Source: Microbacterium sp. p3-SID336
GTDB taxonomy: Bacteria > Actinomycetota > Actinomycetes > Actinomycetales > Microbacteriaceae
Length of the DNA stretch: 54,104 bases
Direction of reading: 5' to 3'
NCBI RefSeq assembly: GCF_025143365.1
Contig: NZ_JALXPE010000027.1
Location: 1 to 54,104, forward strand
The notes beneath the pieces are model-generated. The model did not search any database. It was not told the DNA's origin and was given only the letters and a program-made list of their open reading frames with translations. A program made the position numbers and the translations under genes. Below are positions 30,324 to 37,958 of the stretch, piece by piece (position 1 is the stretch's first letter; the number at the start of each line of letters is the position of its first letter).

Positions 30324-31699
30324 CGCGCCGCCCACGCCATCATGCCGCCGGTCAGCACCACGGCATCCGCGCCGGCGGCCCGCAGCGCCCGCGCCGCGCG
30401 TGCCGCGCGCATCCCTGCCTGACACACCACGACGATCCGCCCGCTGTCCGCGAAGCGCGCGGGCGCCGCGAGCACCTCGCCGAGCGGCACATGCTCGGCC
30501 CCCGGGATCATGCCGGTGGCGACCTCCGCCGCCTCGCGCACGTCGAGCACCGCAGCACCCGCCGCGACCTCGGCCGCGAGGGCAGCGACATCGACATGAG
30601 GCACGCCGGGAGGCGCAGAGCGAGGAGCCGTGCCCGCCGTGGGCACTCCGCGATCGACAGGGCGCGTCTCGTGATCGACAGGGCGCGTCTCGGGATCGAC
30701 AGAGAGCCTCTGAGGATGGACCGCGCGCCCCGCAGGACCGACCGCCCGCCCCTCAGGACCGACCGCGCGCGTCTCGGGACCGACCGCGCGCGTCTCGGGA
30801 CCGACCGCGCGTGCCTCGGGATCGACCGCGCGTGCCTCGGGATCGACGAGGCGCGCCCCAGAATCGGCGGGCCGTGTTCCTGCGGCCGGCGAGCGCTCCC
30901 CGGCTTCCGCAGCCGCGCCCGTCGTCGCGGCACGCGATCCGCGCAGGGGCACCTCGCTCATGCGGCCGCGCAGCGCGTCGATCAGCAGTACCCGGCCGAA
31001 CAGGGGCTCGCCGATGCCCGCGACCAGCTTGATCGTCTCCATCGCGAGCAGCGACCCCACCTGAAGGCACAGCGCGCCGAGCACGCCCACCGCCGCGCAC
31101 GAAGGCAGTGCCCCCACCTCCTCCGGCGGATACAGGTCGCGCAGGACGACCGGCTCGGTGCCGGCAGGGGGATCCGACCAGAACACGGTGACCTGCGCCG
31201 CGAACTCCTGCACCACGCCCCACACCAGGGGGACGCCGCTGCGCTCGCAGGCGGCGGCCACGAGGCTTCTGGTCTCGAACGAGTCGGAACCGTCGATCAC
31301 GACATCGGCGCCGGCGAGCAGCGTGTCCGCGTTCGCCGCGGTCAGCCGCTCACGCACCGGGCGCACGATGGTCTCGGGAGACAGCTCGCCTGCCACGCGT
31401 ACCGCGCTGTCGACCTTGGGCGCATCCACATCGGCGAGGCGGTGCAGCACCTGCCGCTGCAGGTTCGACAGCTCCACCGTGTCGTCATCGATGACGGTGA
31501 GCGTGCCGATGCCCGCGGCAGCGAGCGCGAGCACCACGGGCGAGCCCAGTCCGCCGGCACCCACGACCGCGACGTGCGCGGCCCGCAGCCGCCGCTGTCC
31601 GAGCTCTCCCAGATCGGCGAGGACGAGATGCCGCGCGGCTCTGGCGGCTTCGGCGCGGCTGAGCGCCTCGACCGGCTCGACGAGCGGGGGCAACGGCAT
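30320..31699 (-). CDS. moeZ: MoeZ-like adenylyltransferase-rhodanese fusion
   Basis: 459 residues. Residues about 20-255 form an E1-like (ThiF/MoeB) domain with VVGAGGLGSP, the IDDDTVELSNLQRQ block and a GDSFETR-like DGSDSFETR. Residues about 350-459 form a rhodanese domain with active Cys in VVVCQAGMRAARA. Known: MoeZ/MoeBR proteins adenylate MoaD-type carriers and pass sulfur from the rhodanese. Odd: the linker (about 280-350) is a run of 7-residue repeats (RAVGPET type), and the zinc CxxC pairs typical of MoeB are absent. First gene of the minus-strand operon down to moaD. Confidence 0.85.
   Translation of the reverse strand: MPLPPLVEPVEALSRAEAARAARHLVLADLGELGQRRLRAAHVAVVGAGGLGSPVVLALAAAGIGTLTVIDDDTVELSNLQRQVLHRLADVDAPKVDSAVRVAGELSPETIVRPVRERLTAANADTLLAGADVVIDGSDSFETRSLVAAACERSGVPLVWGVVQEFAAQVTVFWSDPPAGTEPVVLRDLYPPEEVGALPSCAAVGVLGALCLQVGSLLAMETIKLVAGIGEPLFGRVLLIDALRGRMSEVPLRGSRAATTGAAAEAGERSPAAGTRPADSGARLVDPEARAVDPEARAVGPETRAVGPETRAVGPEGRAVGPAGRAVHPQRLSVDPETRPVDHETRPVDRGVPTAGTAPRSAPPGVPHVDVAALAAEVAAGAAVLDVREAAEVATGMIPGAEHVPLGEVLAAPARFADSGRIVVVCQAGMRAARAARALRAAGADAVVLTGGMMAWAAR
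30652..30861. repeat. Ten 21-bp tandem repeats in the moeZ linker
   Basis: GATCGAC or GACCGAC-type units start every 21 bases from 30652 to 30841 (e.g. GATCGACAGGGCGCGTCTCG at 30652 and 30673). They encode ten heptapeptides of the form R-A/P-V-G/D-P-E-T in the interdomain linker, keeping the frame open. Confidence 0.85.
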
Positions 31700-31794
31700 G
31701 CGGCCAGGCTACTCCGCAGCTCGCCGACCGCGGCCCGAGTTCGCCCGGGGGAAATCGCGCGCTGCATCCACTGACAGGCTCGAAAATCCGCAGC

Positions 31795-31810
31795 CACGGA
31801 ATAATCCCGG
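31795..31810. promoter_or_regulatory. CGGAATAAT-type candidate operator
   Basis: CACGGAATAATCCCGG lies in the divergent interval between the moeZ-like gene and the HTH-TOBE gene, 46 bases before the latter's start. Similar sequences occur before the cyd regulator gene (50591 and 50631). The rest of 31700-31855 shows nothing else I can name. Confidence 0.35.
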
Positions 31811-31855
31811 CACAACCCCTGGATCTGCGGAAGTGAGGGCTTTAGGCTCGGCGCT

Positions 31856-32245
31856 GTGAGCAGCTATCGCATCGCCGAAGCAGCGCGCCTGCTCGGCGTC
31901 AGCGACGACACCGTGCGGCGATGGGTCGACCAGGGCACGCTCCCGGTCACCGACGACAGCCCCGCCCGGATCCCGGGCGAGGCGCTGGCGCAGCATGCGG
32001 TCGCACTGGCCGCCGCTCCCGCTGTGCCGGGCGACGTGCTCTCCAGCGCGCGCAACCGCTTCACGGGGCTCGTCACCCGCGTGCAGGTCGACGGGGTCAT
32101 GGCGCAGGTGGACATCCAGGGGGGACCGCACCGCGTCGTCTCCCTGATGTCCGCGGAGGCGGTGGCGGAGCTGGACCTTCATCCCGGTTCGCTGGCGGTC
32201 GCCGTCGTCAAGGCCACGACGGTGATCGTGGAGACCCCGCGATGA
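31856..32245 (+). CDS. HTH-TOBE (Mop) molybdate-responsive protein
   Basis: 129 residues from a GTG. Residues 1-45 are a MerR/excisionase-type HTH (SYRIAEAARLLGVSDDTVRRWVDQGTLP). Residues about 60-128 are a TOBE/Mop domain (SSARNRFTGLVTRVQVDGVMAQVDIQ...HPGSLAVAVVKATTVIV), which binds molybdate. Known: proteins of this design occur next to modABC and act as molybdate sensor-regulators or storage proteins. The modA start overlaps its stop (ATGA). Inferred: autoregulates the mod operon and perhaps the divergent moe/moa operon. ModC here lacks its own TOBE domain. Confidence 0.85.
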   Translation: MSSYRIAEAARLLGVSDDTVRRWVDQGTLPVTDDSPARIPGEALAQHAVALAAAPAVPGDVLSSARNRFTGLVTRVQVDGVMAQVDIQGGPHRVVSLMSAEAVAELDLHPGSLAVAVVKATTVIVETPR

Positions 32246-33033
32246 ACGCGGGTGAGCGCGGAACAGGCCGCATGGCACCTCGGGGCCGTCGCGTCACCGC
32301 GGCCGCCGCGCTCGCCCTCGCTCTGACTCTCGCGGGCTGTGCGAGCGCCCCCTCCTCGGCGGACCGGGCGGGGGCGGACGGCGAGGTCACGGTGTTCGCC
32401 GCCGCCTCCCTGCGCACGGCCTTCGACGCGATCGCCGAGGCCTTCCGAACCGCGCACCCGGAGGTCACCGTGCACCCGATCGTCTACGACGGGTCGAGCG
32501 TGCTCGTCACCCAGCTCACCGAGGGCGCGCACGCGGATGTGCTCGCCACGGCGGACGAGCGCACCATGCAGACCGCGGTCGATGCCGGACTCGCGTCCGA
32601 TCCGCAGCCCTTCGCCACGAACACGCTGGTCGTCGCGATGCCGGCCGGGAACCCCGCCGGCATCACCACCCTGTCCGACCTCGCCGCAGCCACCGCCGTG
32701 CTGTGCGCGCCGGAGGTGCCGTGCGGGGCGGCCACCGCACGGCTGCTCGAGTCTGCAGGGGTCACCGTGACACCAGCCAGTGTGGAGCAGAACGTCACCG
32801 CCGTGCTGCAGAAAGTCGTCGAGGGCGAGGCGGATGCCGGCATCGTCTACGCCACCGATGTGCGCGGCGAGGACGTCGAGAGCTTCGCCCCGGAGGGCGC
32901 GGAGGACATCGTGAGCCGCTATCCGATCGCCACGCTCGACGGCTCCTCTGAGGCCGGCGCCGCCTTCGTCGCGTTCGTCCAGGGGCCGGAGGGGCAGCGC
33001 CTCCTCGCGGATGCCGGCTTCGGGACGTCCTGA
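32242..33033 (+). CDS. modA: Molybdate ABC transporter substrate-binding lipoprotein ModA
   Basis: 263 residues. The signal peptide has a lipobox LAGC at about residue 33. Then VTVFAAASLRTAFDAIAEAF and DGSSVLVTQLTEGAHADVLATAD carry the Ser residues that hold the oxyanion in ModA. Later VVEGEADAGIVYATD fits the family. Lipid-anchored outside the membrane. Translationally coupled to the HTH-TOBE gene. Confidence 0.92.
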   Translation: MNAGERGTGRMAPRGRRVTAAAALALALTLAGCASAPSSADRAGADGEVTVFAAASLRTAFDAIAEAFRTAHPEVTVHPIVYDGSSVLVTQLTEGAHADVLATADERTMQTAVDAGLASDPQPFATNTLVVAMPAGNPAGITTLSDLAAATAVLCAPEVPCGAATARLLESAGVTVTPASVEQNVTAVLQKVVEGEADAGIVYATDVRGEDVESFAPEGAEDIVSRYPIATLDGSSEAGAAFVAFVQGPEGQRLLADAGFGTS

Positions 33034-33043
33034 GGCCGCCCCC

Positions 33044-33862
33044 ATGCCCTCGACCATCCGCACCGACACCGGGGCCACGCCGCCGTTCCTGCTGATCGCC
33101 CCGGCCGCGCTCGGCATCCTGCTGCTCGTCCTGCCCCTTCTCGCGCTGGTCGGCCGGACGTCCTGGGCGACCTTCTGGACGGACGTGACCTCGCCCACAG
33201 CCCTCGACGCCCTGCGCCTGTCGCTCACGACCGGGCTCGCTGCCACCGCCGTCTGCGTCCTGCTCGGCCTCCCGCTCGCCCTGCTGATCGCCCGCTCCGG
33301 CCCGCGCACCTCGGCTCTGCTGCGCGCCCTGGTCGCCGTGCCGTTGGTGCTGCCGCCGATGGTCGGCGGAGTCGCGCTGCTGTTCCTCCTCGGCAGGTCG
33401 AGCCCGCTCGGCGCCGCGATCGCGGACTGGTTCGGCACCGGCATCCCGTTCACCCCGCTCGCGGTCGTCCTGGCGCAGGCATTCGTCGCCCTGCCGTTCC
33501 TCGTGCTCGCGGTCGAGGGCACGATCCGCAGCACCGGCAGCCGCTACGAGCGCACCGCCGCCACGCTCGGCGCCTCCCCCTCCATGGTGCTGTGGCGCGT
33601 CACCCTCCCCCTGGCCGCTCCCGGCATCGTCGTCGGCGTCATCCTGTGCTTCGCCAGAGCCATCGGCGAGTTCGGCGCGACCGCGCTCTTCGCCGGCAAT
33701 GCGCCGGGAGTCACGCAGACCATGCCGCTGGCGATCTACACCGCGTTCAACGGTGCGAGCGGCGGCCGCGAGACCGCGGTGGCCCTGTCGGTGCTGCTGC
33801 TCGCGACCGCCGTGGTCGTGCTGCTGCTCGTGCGGGCCTGGCGCCCCGGGGCGCTGCGATGA
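33044..33862 (+). CDS. modB: Molybdate ABC transporter permease ModB
   Basis: 272 residues from the ATG at 33044. There are about six hydrophobic segments and the inner-membrane transporter signature with EAA loop (YERTAATLGASPSMVLWRVTLPLA). FARAIGEFGATALFAGN is the typical ModB/CysT-type motif. The modC start overlaps its stop (ATGA). Confidence 0.92.
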   Translation: MPSTIRTDTGATPPFLLIAPAALGILLLVLPLLALVGRTSWATFWTDVTSPTALDALRLSLTTGLAATAVCVLLGLPLALLIARSGPRTSALLRALVAVPLVLPPMVGGVALLFLLGRSSPLGAAIADWFGTGIPFTPLAVVLAQAFVALPFLVLAVEGTIRSTGSRYERTAATLGASPSMVLWRVTLPLAAPGIVVGVILCFARAIGEFGATALFAGNAPGVTQTMPLAIYTAFNGASGGRETAVALSVLLLATAVVVLLLVRAWRPGALR

Positions 33863-34749
33863 CGCGCGACGAGGGTGCACCGCAGGACGGTGGGGCGACG
33901 CAGGACCCACAGGCGACGCAGGACGGTGGGGCGACGCGCGACAGTGGAGCGACGCGCGACCGTGGAGCGACGCAGGACTCACGAGCGACGCACGACTCAC
34001 GAGCGACGCAGGACCCACGGACGACGCAGGGCCCGTCGACGGCGCAGGGCCTCGACGCACACGTGGTGGTGCGGCGCAGCGGCCTCGACGCGGCGCTGCG
34101 CGTGGGGGCGGGCGAGGCGGTGGCGATCATGGGGCCGAGCGGAGCCGGCAAGACCACGCTGCTGGAGGCGGTAGCCGGACTCGTGCGCATCGACGACGGT
34201 CACATCGACCTCGACGGACGACGCCTCGCGGGAGCGACCACGCACACACCCCCCGCGCAGCGCGCGGTCGCGCTCCTGGGCCAGGAGGCGCTGCTGTTCC
34301 CTCACCTCAGCGCGGGGCAGAACATCGCGTTCGGGGCACGCGCCGGCGGCCTCGACCGCACACAGGCACGGCGGTCCGCTGCCGACTGGCTCGCGCGCCT
34401 CGGGCTCGAATCCCTGCGCGACCGTCGCCCGCACGAGCTCTCCGGCGGTCAGCGGCAGCGCATCGCCCTCGCCAGGGCTCTGGCCGCACGACCCCGGCTG
34501 CTGCTGCTCGACGAGCCCTTCACCTCGCTCGACGTGGAGGCCGCCGCCCACCTGCGCGACGTCGTCCGCGCACACCGCGACGACACCACGAGCGTGATCG
34601 TGTCGCACGGCATCGTCGATGCCCAGTCCCTCGCCGCACGGCTCGTGATCCTGCAGGACGGCCGCATCGTGCAGGACGCCCCGGTGGCGGCCGTGCTCGC
34701 AGCCCCCGCCACGTCGTTCGTCGCCGCGCTGGCGGCCTCCGCCCGCTGA
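33859..34749 (+). CDS. modC: Molybdate ABC transporter ATPase ModC, no TOBE domain
   Basis: 296 residues. Walker A GPSGAGKTT, a Q-loop in LLGQEALLFP, signature LSGGQRQRIALARALA, Walker B LLLLDEP and the switch His (VSHGI) are all present. The chain ends soon after the ATPase domain, lacking the C-terminal TOBE (Mop) domain usual in ModC; the separate protein at 31856 carries one. Odd: residues about 12-58 are a run of hexapeptide repeats (GATQDP type) not found in the family. A later start near 34060 would remove them, but the overlap with modB favours this start. Confidence 0.9.
   Translation: MTRDEGAPQDGGATQDPQATQDGGATRDSGATRDRGATQDSRATHDSRATQDPRTTQGPSTAQGLDAHVVVRRSGLDAALRVGAGEAVAIMGPSGAGKTTLLEAVAGLVRIDDGHIDLDGRRLAGATTHTPPAQRAVALLGQEALLFPHLSAGQNIAFGARAGGLDRTQARRSAADWLARLGLESLRDRRPHELSGGQRQRIALARALAARPRLLLLDEPFTSLDVEAAAHLRDVVRAHRDDTTSVIVSHGIVDAQSLAARLVILQDGRIVQDAPVAAVLAAPATSFVAALAASAR
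33895..34026. repeat. 18-bp tandem repeats at modC 5' end
   Basis: GCGACG occurs at 33895, 33913, 33931, 33949, 33967, 33985 and 34003 (a diverged ACGACG at 34021), spacing exactly 18 bases. They encode GAT/RAT-Q/R/H-D hexapeptides. In frame with modC. Confidence 0.85.
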
Positions 34750-34772
34750 GGCGTCCCGTCGGTGCCGCCGAC

Positions 34773-34869
34773 CGCCCGCCGCGTCAGGACCGTAGCCCGC
34801 GCCCGCCACGTCAGGGCCGAAGCGCGAGCCGTCCGCCCGCGGACCGCCGCCCGCGCCCGCCGCGTCAGG
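34773..34869. repeat. 27-bp repeats around the narI stop codon
   Basis: CGCCCGCCGCGTCAGG or a one-base variant occurs at 34773, 34800 and 34854; the position expected at 34827 is degenerate, so the unit is 27 bases. The copy at 34854 contains the narI stop codon (34865-34867). The remaining bases between modC and narI hold no gene. Confidence 0.65.
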
Positions 34870-35620
34870 GGCGCCGCAGCCGCGCGGCGTCGGGTGTGGA
34901 CACCGGGTCCCACCCGCGCTTCGGCGCGCGTGTGCCGCGCTGGTCGTCGCGCGAGCGGTAGACGATGTACGGGCGGAACAGGTACCCGACCGGGGCCGAG
35001 AACACGTGCACGAGTCGCGTGAACGGCCACAGCGCGAACAGCAGCATCGCCGTGAACACGTGCAGCTGGAACAGCAGCGGCACGTCCAGCATCAGATCGG
35101 GCCGCGGCTGCAGGATGATCAGCTGGCGGATCCACGGCGAGATCGTCTCGCGGTAGTGGAAGCCGCCGCCGAACACCTGGTACACCACGGTCGCGCCGGT
35201 GCCGAAGAGCAGCGTCGCGCCCAGGAACACGTACATCACCTTGTCCATCACCGTGGTCGCGAGGAACACCGCGGCCACCGTGCGCCGCCGGTAGATCAGG
35301 ATCGCGAGGCCGGCGAGGGTGAGCACCGCGGCCGCCGTGCCGAGCACGGTCGCCCCGACGTGGTAGATCTCCTCCGTGATGCCGATCGCGTACAGCCACT
35401 CCCGCGGGATCAGCAGCCCCACGACATGCCCCGCGATCACCATGAGGATGCCCAGGTGGAACATCGGCGACCCCCACCGCAGCAGCCGGTTCTCGTAGGT
35501 CTGCGACGACCGCGTCGTCCAGCCGAACTTGTCGTAGCGGTACCGCCAGATGTGGCCGAGCACGAAGACCGCGGCGCAGACGTAGGGCACCACGACCCAC
35601 AGGATGATGTCGAGGCTCAT
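34865..35620 (-). CDS. narI: Respiratory nitrate reductase gamma subunit NarI
   Basis: 251 residues from the ATG at 35620, overlapping the narJ stop (ATGA). Five hydrophobic segments; haem-ligand histidine regions FHLGILMVIAGHVVG and LFQLHVFTAMLLFALWPFTRLVH, and KFGWTTRSSQTYENRLLRWGSP near the N-terminus. It is the membrane cytochrome b that oxidises quinol and passes electrons to NarH. The C-terminal tail (RAPKRGWDPVSTPDAARLRRP) is cytoplasmic and basic. Confidence 0.95.
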   Translation of the reverse strand: MSLDIILWVVVPYVCAAVFVLGHIWRYRYDKFGWTTRSSQTYENRLLRWGSPMFHLGILMVIAGHVVGLLIPREWLYAIGITEEIYHVGATVLGTAAAVLTLAGLAILIYRRRTVAAVFLATTVMDKVMYVFLGATLLFGTGATVVYQVFGGGFHYRETISPWIRQLIILQPRPDLMLDVPLLFQLHVFTAMLLFALWPFTRLVHVFSAPVGYLFRPYIVYRSRDDQRGTRAPKRGWDPVSTPDAARLRRP

Positions 35621-36324
35621 CTCGGCTCCCTCGTTCGGAAAGCGGGCATCGGCAGGCTCAGGCCCACGGTCTCGGCGGGCGGCCCCTCGTTCACGAGCGA
35701 CAGCACGCGCTCGCGCATCGCCTGGTCGACCTTCGGAAGCGACAGCGTCACCGCACGAACCACGTCCGCCCAGCGGCTGTCCATGCTCTCCAGCGCCGCC
35801 CGCAGCACCTCCACACCCTCGCGGTGCGCGGCCAGTACGGCGTCGGCCACGGGCGAGGCTGAACGCGCGGAGAACTCCAGCACGGCGGGCAGGTAGTCGG
35901 GCAGCTCCGCCGCGTCGAACTCCCATCCCGCCGCGCGGTATGCCTCCCGGAACGTGACGAGGGCCGTTCCCCGCCGCCGCGTGTCACCCGTCGCGTAGTA
36001 GCTCAGATACAGCGAGCACTTGCGCTTGAGGTCGAAGGTCGTCACGTATTCGCGCTGCACCTGCGCCTCTCCGGCCTGCACCGCACTCTCGAGGAACCGC
36101 AGCAGCGGCTCCTCGACCGCCGCCGGCAGCCCGACTGTGTGCGCCCGGACGACCGGCACCCGGTCGAACCACGCCGCGTCGGGGTAGTCGAGCAGCAGCG
36201 ACGCGATCATGTGCACGGTGCGCCGCTGCGGCGGGCTGAGCGGCGCCGGCGTCAGCGCGTCCGGCAGCGGGCGCCGCGGGGTGACCCGCCCTGCACGCTC
36301 CCTGATCGGCAGGACGCTGCTCAT
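35617..36324 (-). CDS. narJ: Nitrate reductase assembly chaperone NarJ
   Basis: 235 residues from the ATG at 36324, overlapping the narH stop. All-helical TorD/NarJ fold with the family block YVTTFDLKRKCSLYLSYYATGDTRRRGTALVTFREAYRAAG and a later ELPDYLPAVLEF. It delivers the molybdenum cofactor to NarG and is not part of the final complex. Confidence 0.95.
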   Translation of the reverse strand: MSSVLPIRERAGRVTPRRPLPDALTPAPLSPPQRRTVHMIASLLLDYPDAAWFDRVPVVRAHTVGLPAAVEEPLLRFLESAVQAGEAQVQREYVTTFDLKRKCSLYLSYYATGDTRRRGTALVTFREAYRAAGWEFDAAELPDYLPAVLEFSARSASPVADAVLAAHREGVEVLRAALESMDSRWADVVRAVTLSLPKVDQAMRERVLSLVNEGPPAETVGLSLPMPAFRTREPR

Positions 36325-37958
36325 TTCTCGGCCTCCGGCGGGAACAGCCCGCCGGGGCGACCGTTGCCGTCCCAGTTCAGCAGGTTGACGCGGCCCGGTG
36401 TCGATGGGCGGTCGGCGGTCTGCCGGTCGGCCAGCACGTGGAAGTTCTCCACCGCCACCGGGGTGAGCCGGCCACTGTTCTCGCCGAACGGTCCGGCGCC
36501 GCCCATGCCGGGGCCGTCCTCGTAGTCCAGCGAGCACGCCATCTCCTCCAGCTCGTGCGCCCGCTCGGCATGTGCGGCCGGGATCACGTAGCGCTCCTCG
36601 TACTTGGCGATCGCCAGCAGCCGGTACATCTCCTCGATCTCCGCGCCGGTCATGCCCACGGCGTTCGCGATCCGCTCGTCGCGCTCGTCGTCGAGGTTCA
36701 CTCCGCGCATGTACGACCGCATCGCCGCGAGCTTGCGCAGGGAGGCGTCAACGGGCTTCACATCCCCGGCGGTGAACATCTCGGCGAGGTACCCGATCGG
36801 GATCCGCAGCTTGTCGATCGCGGCGAACAGGGTCCGCGCGTCCTCCCCGTCGTTGCCCGATCCGCTCACCACGTCGACCACGGGCGACAGCGGCGGGATG
36901 TACCAGACCATCGGCATCGTCCGGTACTCGGGGTGCAGCGGCAGCGCCACCCGGTACTTCTGGATGAGCCGGTAGATGGGGCTGCGCTGCGCCGCCTCGA
37001 TCCAGTCCTCGGGGATGCCGTCCCGCCGCGCGGCCTCGACGACGGCGGGGTCGTTGGGGTCGAGGATGATCGAGCGCTGCGCATCGAGCAGTTCGTGCTC
37101 GTCCTCCACCGCCGCCGCCTCGGCGACGCGGTCCACGTCGTACAGCACGAGGCCGAGGTAGCGCAGCCGTCCGACGCAGGTCTCGGAGCACACCGTGGGA
37201 AGCCCGACCTCGATGCGCGGGTAGCACATGGTGCACTTCTCGGCCTTGCCGGTCTTGTGGTTGAAGTACACCTTCTTGTACGGGCAGCCCGACACGCACA
37301 TGCGCCAGCCGCGGCAGGCGTCCTGATCCACGAGGACGATGCCGTCCTCCTCGCGCTTGTACATCGCGCCGGAGGGGCACGAGGCCACGCACGAGGGGTT
37401 CAGGCAGTGCTCGCAGATGCGCGGCAGGTAGAACATGAACGCCTTCTGGAACTCGGCCTCGACCTGCTCGCTCATCTTCTGCAGGATCGGGTCCTCGTGC
37501 ATGGTCTCGAGCGATCCGCCGAGGTCGTCGTCCCAGTTGGCCGACCACGAGATCTTCATGTCCTTGCCCGTGATGAGGCTCTTCGGCCGCGCGACGGGGG
37601 TGTGCTCGCCGCTCGGGGAGTTCACGAGCATGTCGTAGTCGTACGTCCACGGCTCGTAGTAGTCGTCCATGCCCGGCAGCTTCGGGTTAGAGAAGATCCG
37701 CGCGAGCTTCGCGAGCCGCCCGCCGCTGCGCAGCCGCAGCCGCCCGCGCCTGTCGCGGACCCAGCCGCCGCCCCACTTCTCCTGGTCCTGATAGCCGCGG
37801 GGATAGCCGACGCCCGGCCGGGTCTCCACGTTGTTGAACCAGACGTACTCCATGCCGGTGCGGTTGGTCCACGCCTGCTTGCACGTGACCGAGCACGTGT
37901 GACACCCGATGCACTTGTCGAGGTTCATCACCATCGACATCTGCGCCATGACCTTCAT
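36321..37958 (-). CDS. narH: Respiratory nitrate reductase beta subunit NarH
   Basis: 545 residues from the ATG at 37958, overlapping the narG stop. Four Cys clusters bind Fe-S centres: CIGCHTCSVTCKQAW, ICEHCLNPSCVASCPSG, CRGWRMCVSGCPYKK with the Trp that marks the 3Fe-4S site, and KCTMCYPR with a later CSETCVGR. Known: NarH wires NarI haem to NarG. Length slightly above E. coli NarH. Confidence 0.97.
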   Translation of the reverse strand: MKVMAQMSMVMNLDKCIGCHTCSVTCKQAWTNRTGMEYVWFNNVETRPGVGYPRGYQDQEKWGGGWVRDRRGRLRLRSGGRLAKLARIFSNPKLPGMDDYYEPWTYDYDMLVNSPSGEHTPVARPKSLITGKDMKISWSANWDDDLGGSLETMHEDPILQKMSEQVEAEFQKAFMFYLPRICEHCLNPSCVASCPSGAMYKREEDGIVLVDQDACRGWRMCVSGCPYKKVYFNHKTGKAEKCTMCYPRIEVGLPTVCSETCVGRLRYLGLVLYDVDRVAEAAAVEDEHELLDAQRSIILDPNDPAVVEAARRDGIPEDWIEAAQRSPIYRLIQKYRVALPLHPEYRTMPMVWYIPPLSPVVDVVSGSGNDGEDARTLFAAIDKLRIPIGYLAEMFTAGDVKPVDASLRKLAAMRSYMRGVNLDDERDERIANAVGMTGAEIEEMYRLLAIAKYEERYVIPAAHAERAHELEEMACSLDYEDGPGMGGAGPFGENSGRLTPVAVENFHVLADRQTADRPSTPGRVNLLNWDGNGRPGGLFPPEAEK

